A stretch of 64,000 bases of DNA from Micromonospora olivasterospora (GTDB lineage Bacteria > Actinomycetota > Actinomycetes > Mycobacteriales > Micromonosporaceae), in assembly GCF_007830265.1 (NCBI RefSeq), contig NZ_VLKE01000002.1, positions 62,001 through 126,000 on the forward strand. The letters are read 5' to 3'. This document shows positions 1-8,226 of this stretch, in pieces. The translations under genes and the position numbers were made by a program. The notes beneath the pieces were generated by a model that was not told the DNA's origin, made no database searches, and was given only the letters and a program-made list of their open reading frames with translations. How positions within the stretch are numbered: the stretch's first letter is position 1; each line of letters starts with the position of its first letter.

Positions 1-1052
1 GCAATCGGCGGCTCGTTGTAGAAGTTGTTCCAGCCGTAGTGCGCGTCGCGAAGCTCGTCGAGGGTGCTGTCGATTTCCCAGGACCGCTCCTCAACCGTCA
101 GGTAGGCGGCGCCGTCGACGAGGTCGATCAACTGCCGAGCGAGTGTTGCCTCGTTCTGGTCACCGTTGGCGCGGAACCGGCCGAGCCGAAACCCGAAGTT
201 GTAGCGGATCTCGTCGGAGGTCCGGTTCCAGAGCGCGGGCCAGAGCCGGAGGATGTTGTCCAGAGTGTCCTGTGCGGTGGTCAGATCGGTGTATCGGCCG
301 AAGAGACCGGAGGCGAGCGGGTCGGCCTGGGCGGGCGGGAGGTTCACGAAGAAGGCGGTGATCTCCCTGATCGTGCTGTCGTCGAGTCGCTGCTCTCGGA
401 CCTTTGCCAGGAGCCGCTTCACCTGGGCGGTGACCTGGTCGTAGGGCAGCGTGATGACGTTCTTGATGCAGACGCTCAGCCAGTTGGCCAGCTGCAGGCC
501 GTTCAGCTCGGCCTGGTTGGGGTGTGCCGCGCTGGCCCAGTTCCGCATGTAGCGGATGAGTTCCAGCTCCTGAAAGCCGATTTCGCTGATCAGACCGATC
601 TCGCGGCAGCCGGTGAGGAGTTTCTGGTCGTCGAGCTTGGGCAGATCGTCCTCGGTCTTGAGCTCCTGGCGCCTCTTGTCGGACTTCTCGGCTACCTCGT
701 AGAAGTACTGCAAGTCGAAGTTTACGACGCGTTTGCGCAGTTCCAGGACGGTCTCGTCCCAGAGGTAGTTCAGGGCCGCGTCAAACAGGCCGACGGAGCC
801 AGCGATGATCATCTTGGAGATGTAGCTGGACTGGCTCAGCTTCTCGGCCGGCAGCCCGGTAAGCGCGAACTGGGTGGTCTGCATCAGCACGTGCCGTTGG
901 CTGAGATCGACCAGGATGCCCTCGGTTGGAAGACCGGCCTCGGCGAGACGGCCAAGGATCATGACCTCGAAGGACTTCAGCCCTTGAAGGGCAGCCTCGG
1001 GCGATCCGGTCGCGACAGCGCCGGCCGGACGGGGCACCAGTGATCCACTCAT
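1..1052 (-). CDS. Hypothetical protein with HEPN-like motif (partial, runs off left edge)
   Basis: An open frame of about 350 codons starts at ATG 1052 and leaves the window at base 1 without a stop, so the C-terminus is missing. The protein begins MSGSLVPRPAG, has no signal peptide or membrane segment, and is largely helical in character. Around residues 165-178 it reads LIRYMRNWASAAHPN, an R-X6-H arrangement (R170, H177) followed by PN. This resembles the R-X4-6-H active site of HEPN ribonucleases such as Abi-type proteins. The family assignment is inference from this motif only. The gene stands alone and is transcribed leftward. A large rightward frame over the same bases (39-1043) is a codon shadow. 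Confidence 0.75.
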   Translation of the reverse strand, partial: MSGSLVPRPAGAVATGSPEAALQGLKSFEVMILGRLAEAGLPTEGILVDLSQRHVLMQTTQFALTGLPAEKLSQSSYISKMIIAGSVGLFDAALNYLWDETVLELRKRVVNFDLQYFYEVAEKSDKRRQELKTEDDLPKLDDQKLLTGCREIGLISEIGFQELELIRYMRNWASAAHPNQAELNGLQLANWLSVCIKNVITLPYDQVTAQVKRLLAKVREQRLDDSTIREITAFFVNLPPAQADPLASGLFGRYTDLTTAQDTLDNILRLWPALWNRTSDEIRYNFGFRLGRFRANGDQNEATLARQLIDLVDGAAYLTVEERSWEIDSTLDELRDAHYGWNNFYNEPPI

Positions 1053-1921
1053 GACAGCGAGCGTAGTCCCCTCAATCGGGCATGGCGGAGGCGATTATCG
1101 CGTGCTGTGGAGGAGCAGTGCTGGGAGCGATGTGACCTTCCCGTCGGCGGCCGGCACCCCGGGCTTCCCAAGCTGTCCCCAGTGCCCGTATCGGGTCACC
1201 GGTTACGCCGCCATCTGCTGCAATGCGCGCCGGCCACCGTCCCGCCGCTGCTGGGTGCCCGATCTGCGCCCAGCAAACCGAGCAGGGGTCGTGCCGCATG
1301 CGATCTGCCGGCGTCCGCCGAACGAACGCGGCTTCGGCACCGTGCCGGCGATCTCTGTGCGCTCCTCGCCGCTGGCCGACGTGCTGTCCCGATTCAGTAC
1401 GAGGGCATGTACGCCTGGAGCTGGATCTTCGGGCGGCTGGTCCTGTCGGCTGGCTGGACCGGCACGCCTGGACCGCGCGCGGCTACACCCTGGCCAACCC
1501 CTCCTTCACCGGCAGGTAGCCCCTACCAGCACGCCGAGATGATCCTGGACGCCGCCGTCACCGAAGACGTCCACCGCCGGTGGCCGATATTCTCCCGCGG
1601 CGGCCCGGGCAACAAGCTCGCGGTGCAGCGCCGCCACGTTGCCGCGCCAGTACGCCAACCGGCGCCGCAACTGCTCGTCAACCACGAATCGCGGCCGCGG
1701 CGCCGCGGTGCTGCCCGCTCGAGCGCGCCCGCTCCAGCCACCGCCACACCGTGCGTTCGGCCACCCCAACGCTCGATGCCGTCAGCTGCACCTGCACAGA
1801 ACTTGAAATGGTGTGCCGTGACACCTCTACAGCGGACCTACGCCCGCGCCCCGAAGATGAGCCATAGCTGACCTGGCCTCAATCCCTTGACACGTTCCGC
1901 CGCCGGAGAGAATCGCAAGCG
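1053..1921. other. Gene-poor interval with possible transposase debris
   Basis: No convincing intact gene is seen in these 869 bases. Several overlapping frames exist on both strands but none has a good start, ribosome site or recognisable domain. A leftward frame at 1506-1769 carries LRRRLAYWRGNVAALHREL, which is reminiscent of the N-terminal part of Mu-type actinobacterial transposases. It may be a decayed mobile-element remnant. The interval looks like intergenic DNA with degenerate fragments. Confidence 0.4.
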
Positions 1922-2224
1922 ATGAGCAGCCTTGAGGAACTGGAACAGCGGATCGCGGCGAGGGAGGCCGAGTTGGCGATTGTGTGGCAGGATGCAGCGG
2001 CCGCCGGCGTCGACCGCGACGTCGCGGAGTACCGCGCCGAACTCCGCGGCCACACCCGCGTGCTCGGTGCGCTCCGCGAGACCCAGGTACAGCAGGGCCA
2101 GAGCCTCGACGGGAAGGTTGACGACCTCACTACCAGCCCGCCAGGGGTTCATGTGGGTCTTCAACGCCCGCCGCGCCGCCAACGGCGCTGGCCCGGTCGG
2201 CACCTGCTTTCGCCGGGACGGTGA
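1922..2224 (+). CDS. Small coiled-coil-like hypothetical protein
   Basis: This 100-residue protein starts at ATG 1922 after a GGAGA ribosome site around 1902-1908. The first 70 residues (SSLEELEQRIAAREAEL, then a segment containing LGALRETQ) look like an amphipathic helix or short coiled coil. The last 30 residues are rich in Pro and Arg and may be less constrained. Only 3 bases separate its stop from the next ATG, so it is probably co-transcribed with the GIY-YIG gene downstream. I do not recognise the family. A regulatory or antitoxin-like helper role would fit its size and position but is only a guess. Confidence 0.6.
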   Translation: MSSLEELEQRIAAREAELAIVWQDAAAAGVDRDVAEYRAELRGHTRVLGALRETQVQQGQSLDGKVDDLTTSPPGVHVGLQRPPRRQRRWPGRHLLSPGR

Positions 2225-2227
2225 CCG

Positions 2228-2668
2228 ATGACCACCTACGGCGATTACCAGGACCGGAAGCGGCTGACCGCCCGATACCGACGAGAGATCCGCAGCTACG
2301 GCACCCTCGGCGACCCGGAAGAAGCCATGGTCGAAGCCAACCTGACCGTCTTCGGCTGCTTCGGCGACCCCGGCCTGCCGCACCACTACGCCGGCGTGTA
2401 CTTCATCGCCAGCGGCTCCTTCATCAAGATTGGTGAGGCCGCCGACCCGTACGAGCGGATGCGCCCCTTCCACACCGGCAACCCCCACGGCCTGGAGTTG
2501 CTGCACGTCATCGCCGAAGACAGCAGGTACGCCCGCAAGCGACGGGAGGGCGAGCTCCACCGGCGCTTCGACCGCCTGCTTCTGCCCGGTTATCGCGAAT
2601 GGTTCCAGAACCACCCTGAGCTGACGGAGTTTATCGGCTCCATCTGCTCAGAGGAGTGCTACTCGTGA
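2228..2668 (+). CDS. GIY-YIG nuclease family protein (T5orf172/MUG113-like)
   Basis: This 146-residue protein starts at ATG 2228. The central part reads AGVYFIASGSFIKIGEA, the two-strand core in which Tyr and Gly residues of GIY-YIG nucleases sit. An Arg-rich helix follows (ERMRPFHTGNPH and RKRREGELHRRF), and the C-terminal part has WFQNHPELTEFI. This matches the compact T5orf172/MUG113 type rather than UvrC-like proteins. Such proteins are usually found in phages, plasmids and genomic islands and are presumed single-domain endonucleases. It directly follows the small ORF at 1922-2224 and appears to form a two-gene cassette. Confidence 0.8.
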   Translation: MTTYGDYQDRKRLTARYRREIRSYGTLGDPEEAMVEANLTVFGCFGDPGLPHHYAGVYFIASGSFIKIGEAADPYERMRPFHTGNPHGLELLHVIAEDSRYARKRREGELHRRFDRLLLPGYREWFQNHPELTEFIGSICSEECYS

Positions 2669-2742
2669 CCGGCGACCACGGCGCCACCGCGCTGCTGACC
2701 GACCGGCTCGGCGGCATCCCGCTCGACGCCGACCGGCCCTGA
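2665..2742 (+). CDS. Very short ORF overlapping the GIY-YIG stop
   Basis: A 25-codon frame begins at GTG 2665, overlapping the stop of the GIY-YIG gene in a GTGA arrangement typical of translational coupling. It encodes VTGDHGATALLTDRLGGIPL and a few more residues. It may be a real micro-protein or the start of a gene that has been truncated. No domain is visible. Confidence 0.3.
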   Translation: MTGDHGATALLTDRLGGIPLDADRP

Positions 2743-2911
2743 GCAGGCCCCGCAGGAAGCCGCAGCCGCCTGCGCCCTGGGCGTGCAATGAGTGTGCGGT
2801 GGATCGCTCGGTTGCACCGTCAGCGCCTGCGCCGGCACCTCCGCTGTGTAGGGAAGGAGCCGTGGCCGCGACACGGACGGTCAGCCCCCACGACACTATG
2901 GAGGTCAGCCC

Positions 2912-3262
2912 ATGTCTACTGAGGTACGCGCCAGTTCACCTCCGGGCAGCGATGCTCGTGCCGTCCAGCCCGTAGGGCCGGTCCCGACGAGGTGGGCGGG
3001 GCCCCCGGGACCCGGCCCCCGCCGGCCGCACCGGAACGTTCCCGGCCTCGCTGCCTGTACGGGTTCGGAAACTTTGGGGCCGAGATTTCCGGAGGGCGGG
3101 CTGGGTTTCGAGAGTTTCGAGAGCCGCCTACGCGCGGGCGCGCGAAGCCCCGATCCCATGAGTGGCCGCCAGCCCAAGAGCGCCGGCCACACAAGCGGAC
3201 GCGTGAAGGTTCACAAATTCCGGGAAGAGGCCCACAAGCCGGGTGGCGAACCCCTGAAGTAG
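2912..3262 (+). CDS. Uncertain hypothetical ORF
   Basis: The frame starts at ATG 2912 after a GGAGG at about 2899-2903, so initiation is plausible. The 116-residue product is low in complexity, rich in Pro, Gly and Arg, with FESFES near residue 70 and no recognisable fold. The DNA of 3060-3130 contains the repeated heptad TTTCGAG and may be non-coding or regulatory. I list it because of the ribosome site, but it could equally be spurious. Confidence 0.3.
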   Translation: MSTEVRASSPPGSDARAVQPVGPVPTRWAGPPGPGPRRPHRNVPGLAACTGSETLGPRFPEGGLGFESFESRLRAGARSPDPMSGRQPKSAGHTSGRVKVHKFREEAHKPGGEPLK

Positions 3263-3340
3263 GCCCGCGGAAACGCCGCACCCCGCTCGCCGCTGGCGTG
3301 GCGGCCGGGGGTGTGCGGTGAAGCGTCGTACGGTGCGGGC

Positions 3341-3796
3341 GTGACGAAGTCTCGTGCCCGGCGGCAGGCCGCCGCCGACGCCACGTACCGGCGGGCGCTG
3401 AACCTGCCGACGAACGGCGAGCTGCCCAAGCAACTCGGCGCCACCGGGGCCGGCAGCACCTCCGGGGCCGGTAAGCCGTCGCGCAAGCCTCGCCCGAAGA
3501 AGACCACGGGCAAGACGGCCGCGACCGCCGGGAAGCGCCGCAGCGCGGGCGCCCAGCCGCGCGCGAAGCAGACCACCGGCGTCGCGGCCAGTTTCGCCGG
3601 CACCTGCGTGACGTGCGGACGCGGCTACCGTGCCGGAGCCCGGCTCGGGAAGGTGACCGAGGGATGGGCGCATGTGGCCTGCGCCGAGGCGGTCCGCGAG
3701 CGGGACCGGATCCTGCATGGGGAGACCTTCGCCGCGCGTAAGCCGTCGGACTGGCGGCTCGGCAAAGGCCCCTCATCGAGCCGGCTCACCCGCTGA
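3341..3796 (+). CDS. Basic hypothetical protein with Cys-pair zinc-binding segment
   Basis: The likely start is GTG 3341 (VTKSRARRQAAADATYRRAL), in frame with an earlier ATG-less extension. The N-terminal 80 residues are very rich in Lys, Arg and Ala and probably bind nucleic acid. Near the C-terminus the sequence CVTCGRGYRAGARLGKV is followed by WAHVAC, giving a CxxC...HxxC pattern typical of a single zinc ribbon. The function is unknown. It lies 35 bases upstream of the next gene in the same direction and may share a transcript with it. Confidence 0.6.
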   Translation: MTKSRARRQAAADATYRRALNLPTNGELPKQLGATGAGSTSGAGKPSRKPRPKKTTGKTAATAGKRRSAGAQPRAKQTTGVAASFAGTCVTCGRGYRAGARLGKVTEGWAHVACAEAVRERDRILHGETFAARKPSDWRLGKGPSSSRLTR

Positions 3797-3830
3797 CCGA
3801 ACCGGCGACGACGAGAACGGAGGCCACCCG

Positions 3831-4322
3831 ATGGCGCGGCGCAAGATGCTCTGCGAGCGGTACGAGAGAGGCGAATCGGCGTTCGGCAACGGCCTGGACG
3901 CCGGCTGGTACCTCGCCGCCGTCGCGTGCGAGGAGCTGCCCGGGGAGGTACTGCGCGACGATCGCAGCGTCACCCGCGGGTACGCCGTCGGGTTCGGCCA
4001 GTGGTTCTTCTTCCCCGCGATCGAGCCGGCGCTGGCGTTCGGCCGGGCCGCCCGCATGTCGCTGGACTGCTCCGGCTACGGGGTATACGAAGCGGCCCGG
4101 GAACTGCAGTTCTGCCACCGCCACGAGGTCGACGAGTGGGTCCTGCTCCTGGCCGGGGAAAGCCTCGACCGGCGCCCCGACGAGGTCGAACACCTCAAGC
4201 GGTTCGTCCAGGGTGTGAAGGAGAACAACTGGTCCGCGCACTGGCATCCGCCCACCGGCTACATCACCGACCACGTCAACGGCCGGCCGGTCAAGACCCG
4301 CCAGCGGTCCCTGCCTCTCTAA
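3831..4322 (+). CDS. Hypothetical protein, 163 aa
   Basis: The start ATG 3831 follows an excellent GGAGG at about 3820-3824, so the longer in-frame extension upstream is not used. The soluble protein begins MARRKMLCERYERGES. It contains a Phe/Trp-rich segment (GYAVGFGQWFFFPA) and a conserved-looking C-terminus with WSAHWHPPTGYITDHVN. No known domain is recognised. It probably forms a short transcription unit with the zinc-ribbon protein upstream. A strong terminator-like hairpin lies about 245 bases downstream. Confidence 0.6.
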   Translation: MARRKMLCERYERGESAFGNGLDAGWYLAAVACEELPGEVLRDDRSVTRGYAVGFGQWFFFPAIEPALAFGRAARMSLDCSGYGVYEAARELQFCHRHEVDEWVLLLAGESLDRRPDEVEHLKRFVQGVKENNWSAHWHPPTGYITDHVNGRPVKTRQRSLPL

Positions 4323-4567
4323 CCGAGCGCTACGCACCAGCCGCTGGAGTCCTTCGCGTTAGGCGGCGCAATCTCATGCTTGACCAGCGGGATCAGATGC
4401 CGGACCAACGCGGAAATGTCTCGGTGACGGGTAGCGACCGAATGAATGCGGAAAGTAGAGTGCCGCAGTACGAGTGGATGTCGGTCCCAAGTGGGGGTGA
4501 TGTCCTCGTCCTCGTCCGCCGTTGGCGGCAGGGCGGTTGGTGCCCCACCGCCAAGCGGCGGACTTCG

Positions 4568-4597
4568 GGGGGTCTCCCGTGACAGCGGGAGACCCCC
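4568..4597. terminator. Perfect 12-bp hairpin
   Basis: GGGGGTCTCCCG at 4568-4579 is the exact reverse complement of CGGGAGACCCCC at 4586-4597, with a 6-nt loop. There is no T tract, as is common in actinomycetes. It probably ends transcription from the upstream rightward genes. Confidence 0.65.
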
Positions 4598-4982
4598 ACC
4601 CCGCTCGCCTGAACCCTTGCGGACCGAGTCGGGGACATCTACACCCTGCCAGGTAACGCTAAGTAGCCTCTTGGTTGCCCTGGCTGAGCAATATGACAAG
4701 TACAACGCGTCAGGGCCCATGACCGCCACACCAGCAGCCTGATTTTGACAAATCTTGCGCTGATCTTGCGCCGATCGGCTGCCTCGGAGGCGTCGAACGA
4801 ACGACCATCTCGATCAATAACAAGATCAATTGAAAAATATTTGACCATTCTGGACACGGCAACTTGCAGGAAGGTGACAGGGCGTGTGCTTAGGCTTCAT
4901 GCACGCGTGCGGCTGACCGTGAGCTGATGACAGTCGGCTTCGGTTTTGCTGGATGGCCGCCGCGAGCCTGAACCCGATCGGG

Positions 4983-5014
4983 CGCCCCGTGGGCTCATGA
5001 GAGCCCCCGGGGCG
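4983..5014 (+). promoter_or_regulatory. Compound hairpin upstream of membrane gene
   Basis: An outer stem CGCCCCG (4983-4989)/CGGGGCG (5008-5014) encloses an inner stem GGGCTC (4991-4996)/GAGCCC (5001-5006) with loop ATGA. It ends only about 20 bases before the candidate GTG starts of the next gene. It could act as a 5'-leader element or as a terminator of upstream transcription. Confidence 0.5.
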
Positions 5015-5038
5015 TCCTCCCGTGAGAGGACCGTGTCT

Positions 5039-5287
5039 GTGCGTGACGTAACCTGTCTACCTCATCTCGACGTTCCCGTCCGGCAGAACCGCTGGCTGGT
5101 CCAGGTGTTCCTGGTCGTCGGCGTCTACGGGCTCGTGCTGACGATGCTGGCGTGGGGCTTCCCGGTCGAGGTGTGCGTCCTGGCATCGGCGGCGGTCACC
5201 GCCACGGCCGTGCAGGCGACGCGATCGGCGGCGGCGCCCGCCCGCTCGCTCCTGTCCTACCTGGCGGCTCTGCCGCCCCGCGCGTGA
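5039..5287 (+). CDS. Small two-helix membrane protein
   Basis: The preferred start is GTG 5039, eight bases after GAGAGGA (5024-5030); GTG 5033 is an in-frame alternative. After a short polar head (with DVPVRQNRW) the protein has two hydrophobic segments: WLVQVFLVVGVYGLVLTMLA and a second rich in Val and Ala (VEVCVLASAAVTATAV). This fits a two-pass inner-membrane protein of about 82 residues. Small proteins of this kind occur in actinomycete integrative elements next to XRE-like regulators, and one follows here after 15 bases. The function is unknown. Confidence 0.55.
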   Translation: MRDVTCLPHLDVPVRQNRWLVQVFLVVGVYGLVLTMLAWGFPVEVCVLASAAVTATAVQATRSAAAPARSLLSYLAALPPRA

Positions 5288-5302
5288 CCGGAAGTAGTCG
5301 CA

Positions 5303-6241
5303 ATGGGGCGACACCTGAAGCCGATCAGCGACCGGAAGCCGGCCAAGCAGCTGGCGTTAAAGCTGCGCGAGCTCAAGGGGGACATCCCCTTCGCTCGCCT
5401 GGCCAAGCAAGTCCACGTCAAGCCGAACACGCTGTCCACCATGGCGGACGGCACCTACCGCGGCTGGCAGTGCGTGGAGCAGTTCCTCGAGGCGGTCCGG
5501 CTGTGCGGGGTCATTGTCACCGAGGAGGACCTCAGCCAGTGCCGCACTTACCACAAGATCGCCGAAAAGCTGCACCGAGAAAGGGGAAACCCCAGCTTGG
5601 CGGCGTCGAGCGAGGTCCCGGTGCTGCCGTCGAAGACCGAGACGGTGGTACTCGCGCCGCGGGTCGACGAGGACGACGACAGCAGCGTCGTCACCTTCAC
5701 TCGGACCGATCCGATGCTCGCGTGCCCGAGCAGCCTCGCCCAGGCACGCACCGTGCACGACGTGGTCGCGACGCTGCTGGACCTGATCACCGACAAGAAC
5801 ATGGACATCCGAAGCTGGCGCCAGAGCACGACCGCCTCCTGGTCGACGGGCCGGTCTGGCACGCCGGAGTGGGAACTCCTCACCGCCCGCACCGAGCCGA
5901 CCCTGCCGGTGGTGCTCTCCATCGTGAGGCAGTGCGGAGGCGGCCCAGCGGACCTCGCCCGGTGGGAACAGCAGTGGAAACGCATCGTCACGCCCGGCAC
6001 CCGGTTCGTCGGCACGGCCAAGCCACCCGAGGAATCCCGGTCCTCGGAGGCCACCATTGCGCTCACGACCGCCGAACCGGTCAGCGACGACGACTTGCAG
6101 CGAATCCGTGACCACTTCGGCGACCCCCCGGTCAAATCGGGGAAGAGCCGCCCGCCTCTGTGGCGCCGGCTGGCCCCGTCCCGGGTCACCCGGGTCCTGA
6201 CCAGGCGATGCCCCGGGGAAACGCTGCCACCACCTGATTGA
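5303..6241 (+). CDS. XRE-like helix-turn-helix regulator
   Basis: This 312-residue soluble protein starts at ATG 5303, with GGAAG about 10 bases upstream. The N-terminal 70 residues (KQLALKLRELKGDIPFARLA, then VHVKPNTLSTMADG) read as a Cro/C1-type helix-turn-helix. A segment containing LARWEQQWKRI near residue 220 is typical of actinobacterial XRE-family proteins that carry a C-terminal regulatory part. The linker around residues 100-135 is acidic. A strong hairpin terminator lies 15 bases after the stop. The target is not known; regulation of the local accessory genes would be the simplest guess. Confidence 0.65.
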   Translation: MGRHLKPISDRKPAKQLALKLRELKGDIPFARLAKQVHVKPNTLSTMADGTYRGWQCVEQFLEAVRLCGVIVTEEDLSQCRTYHKIAEKLHRERGNPSLAASSEVPVLPSKTETVVLAPRVDEDDDSSVVTFTRTDPMLACPSSLAQARTVHDVVATLLDLITDKNMDIRSWRQSTTASWSTGRSGTPEWELLTARTEPTLPVVLSIVRQCGGGPADLARWEQQWKRIVTPGTRFVGTAKPPEESRSSEATIALTTAEPVSDDDLQRIRDHFGDPPVKSGKSRPPLWRRLAPSRVTRVLTRRCPGETLPPPD

Positions 6242-6255
6242 CCAACCGGGCTGGC

Positions 6256-6294
6256 CGGGGTTGCCGTTTGCTTCAGGCACGAACGGCAACCCCG
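6256..6294. terminator. 13-bp hairpin terminator
   Basis: CGGGGTTGCCGTT (6256-6268) pairs perfectly with AACGGCAACCCCG (6282-6294) over a 13-nt loop. It lies just after the XRE-like gene stop at 6241. Confidence 0.75.
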
Positions 6295-6361
6295 ACCCCG
6301 CTCACAGCGCAGGCCAGGCCGCCTGTGACAGATTCCGGTCGGCAGGCGACTGACACTGTCT

Positions 6362-6583
6362 GTGTCAAGGAAGGTGGCCATAGAGGCGGACTTGGGGAGG
6401 GGTGCTCTGTCTGACCGGGCGTTCGTGCAGCGGCTGCGGACCGCTGGCGGTCCGTCGCACGAGCTGCTGGTGCTGCTCGACCAGCACCGCGTGCTGACCA
6501 CCAACCAGTTGGCCCGGGTCACCGGTGCGCCGGTCGGCACGGTGTCCCGTGACAGGCATATCGGCCCGGCGCTGTGTCCCTGA
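6362..6583 (+). pseudogene. Replication-relaxation-like protein fragment
   Basis: The 73-residue frame contains SHELLVLLDQHRVLTTNQLA followed by RVTGAPVGTV. This is the winged-helix opening of the replication-relaxation family found in actinomycete integrative elements, which is normally about 250-300 residues. The frame then runs into unrelated residues and stops. It is best read as a 5' remnant whose remainder was lost at the junction near 6550. Its presence beside a truncated sigma gene points to a recombination scar. Confidence 0.5.
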
Positions 6584-7119
6584 CCTGGGCGGGCTTTCTT
6601 CGATGGCAAATGATCAAGCGGCTGATTGTCATCGAAGTCGGCCCGCAGTCGCGTTGGACGGGGACGGTGTCGGTCATTCCAGCAGCGACGGCGGGACTGA
6701 GCCCCGGCACCCTCTACAACCACATCCCCGACCTGCGCGAGCTGCGCGCCGCCGGCCGAGCGCTAGTGCTGGCCAACGAGGCCAGAGGCCGTCGACGGTG
6801 GCGGGAGTTGACGCTGCGCGTCGCGGCGGAGCCGGATCAGTCGGTGGCGGCGGATCACGCGGACGAGGTGATCAGCCAGCGTGACGTTGCGGTGGCGTTT
6901 GATCAGGTTCTGGAGGCCGATCGGGAGGTCCTTCGGCTGGTCGCCTGGGAGCGTCTGACCGTCGCCGAGGCGGCGGTCGTTCTCGGGTGCTCGCGGGCGA
7001 CGTTCGCGATGCGGCTGATGCGCGCCCGCCGCCGGCTTCGGACGCGACTGGGTGTGGTCGGTGTCGAGGCGGGGCAGGCGCCGCAGACGGCGCCGTCGAT
7101 GTCGAATGGGGGGCGATGA
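6574..7119 (+). CDS. ECF-type sigma factor lacking region 2 (likely truncated)
   Basis: The C-terminal half is clearly sigma-70 region 4: residues about 110-160 contain LEADREVLRLVAWERLTVAE then VVLGCSRATFAMRLMRARRR, a complete helix-turn-helix for the -35 element. The short linker VLANEARGRRRWREL is also typical of this sigma subgroup. Region 2, which binds the core enzyme and the -10 element, is absent. The N-terminal 60 residues instead read like foreign sequence (GLSPGTLYNHIPDLREL). The protein is therefore probably unable to act as a normal sigma factor. It sits directly upstream of its usual CU044_5270 partner. Confidence 0.65.
   Translation: MSLTWAGFLRWQMIKRLIVIEVGPQSRWTGTVSVIPAATAGLSPGTLYNHIPDLRELRAAGRALVLANEARGRRRWRELTLRVAAEPDQSVAADHADEVISQRDVAVAFDQVLEADREVLRLVAWERLTVAEAAVVLGCSRATFAMRLMRARRRLRTRLGVVGVEAGQAPQTAPSMSNGGR
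6589..6646. repeat. Imperfect 21-bp inverted repeat
   Basis: The 21 bases at 6589-6609 and at 6626-6646 are inverted copies with four mismatches, sharing CTTCGATG/CATCGAAG and GCGGGC/GCCCGC. It lies exactly between the replication-relaxation remnant and the damaged sigma gene. It may be the scar of a small mobile element or a terminator. Confidence 0.45.
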
Positions 7120-7120
7120 G

Positions 7121-8152
7121 ATGAACTCTGCCGATGAGGTACGTCAACTGTTGGGCGGCTTGGATCCCGCACGGGACAGCCGGCCCGAGGACGAGGAGCG
7201 TCGTACGCGCGACCTGGCGCGAATCCTCGCCACCGACCGCGCGGATCGTCCGGCCAGACGGGCGGTGCCACGACGCCGTCTCGTGCTGACGGCTGGCGCG
7301 GTGGTCCTGGCGCTGTTCGCTGGTGCGGTAGTGCTGGAGACGACTCGGGATCCGCAGCCGGCGTACGCGGCCACCCCCGCGATCCTCACCTACGGCCCGC
7401 CGGCGAGCACGGAACCGGCCAGAGCCCGGCTGCGGCGCCTGGCGGAGGTGGCGGCGGGACAGCCGGCACCGCAGCGGCCAGCCGGTACAGTCGAGTACCT
7501 GGAGTCGGCGAACTGGTTCCTGAACTCCTCGATCACCGGCGGGCGAACGACGTCCGCTGTCGTACCGGAGCAGTGGCGATCCTGGCGGACCGACGACAAC
7601 GCCGGCCGGCAGATCTGGAAGGCACTGCCCCCGACGTTCCGTTCTGACGAGGACCGCCGGGAGTGGAAGAAGCGCGGCGGCCGGACCAACTCGTCGGAGA
7701 AGACACGCGACTACGCGGCCGGCGAGTTCCACCGCTGGCGGGGCCCGGTGCCCACGGACGCCACCACGTTGCGCGCGTGGCTCACTGCTGGCGCGCCCGC
7801 GCCGGAGGCCCCAGTGCAGTACCTGGAGGCTATCGCCGAACTCGCCGGCGTGCGGCTGCTGAACCCGGCGCAGCGCGCGGCGGCACTCAGGCTTCTCGCT
7901 GACCTGCCAGGTATCACGGTGACCGGCACTGTCACCGACCGCGCCGGGCGGTCCGGGGAGGCGTTCTCGATCACCTCTGACGCCCATGGTCTACCCGCCC
8001 AGTACACCGTGATCGTTGACCCGACCTCCGGCGCGTTGCTTGGATACGAGGCGGTGCTGACCGAGACGGCGGGCATGTTGAACGTGACGATCCCCGCAGT
8101 GATCACCTACCGGTCGTACCTGGTCGCCGAGTACGCCACCATGCCCCGCTGA
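7121..8152 (+). CDS. CU044_5270 family membrane-anchored protein
   Basis: The start ATG 7121 lies one base after the sigma stop. ATG 7106 is an in-frame alternative inside the overlap. The 343-residue protein has a cytoplasmic Asp/Arg-rich head (about residues 1-55), one membrane helix (LVLTAGAVVLALFAGAVVL) and a large extracytoplasmic domain. This is the arrangement of CU044_5270 proteins that accompany ECF sigma genes in actinomycetes and are thought to act as anti-sigma-like partners. The downstream hairpin at 8156-8196 ends the unit. Because the sigma partner is truncated, this gene may be a functional orphan. Confidence 0.75.
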   Translation: MNSADEVRQLLGGLDPARDSRPEDEERRTRDLARILATDRADRPARRAVPRRRLVLTAGAVVLALFAGAVVLETTRDPQPAYAATPAILTYGPPASTEPARARLRRLAEVAAGQPAPQRPAGTVEYLESANWFLNSSITGGRTTSAVVPEQWRSWRTDDNAGRQIWKALPPTFRSDEDRREWKKRGGRTNSSEKTRDYAAGEFHRWRGPVPTDATTLRAWLTAGAPAPEAPVQYLEAIAELAGVRLLNPAQRAAALRLLADLPGITVTGTVTDRAGRSGEAFSITSDAHGLPAQYTVIVDPTSGALLGYEAVLTETAGMLNVTIPAVITYRSYLVAEYATMPR

Positions 8153-8155
8153 CGA

Positions 8156-8196
8156 GTCTGGGTGGGTGGCGTCCCGGAGACGCCACCCACCCAGAC
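8156..8196. terminator. 17-bp bidirectional terminator hairpin
   Basis: Bases 8156-8172 (GTCTGGGTGGGTGGCGT) pair perfectly with 8180-8196 across a 7-nt loop. It sits between the convergent genes ending at 8152 and 8227 and can serve both. Confidence 0.85.
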
Positions 8197-8226
8197 GAGG
8201 GTGCGATTGCTGAACCGCTCAGGGCA

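Larger units (their letters stand above)
4323..5032. other. Intergenic region with hairpins and an AT-rich stretch
   Basis: About 700 bases hold no convincing gene. They contain a perfect 12-bp terminator-like hairpin (4568-4597), an AT-richer stretch around 4740-4860 that could carry promoters, and a large compound hairpin (4983-5014) just before the next gene. Frames on both strands lack ribosome sites and domains. Confidence 0.5.

Noticed and set aside
39..1043. 334-codon rightward ORF
   Set aside because: It is the mirror of the genuine leftward gene at 1-1052; its composition is unnatural and it lacks domains and a ribosome site.
5357..6723. Leftward ORFs of 310 and 391 codons opposite the XRE-like gene
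   Set aside because: They are shadows of the rightward gene in GC-rich DNA, without recognisable domains or start signals.
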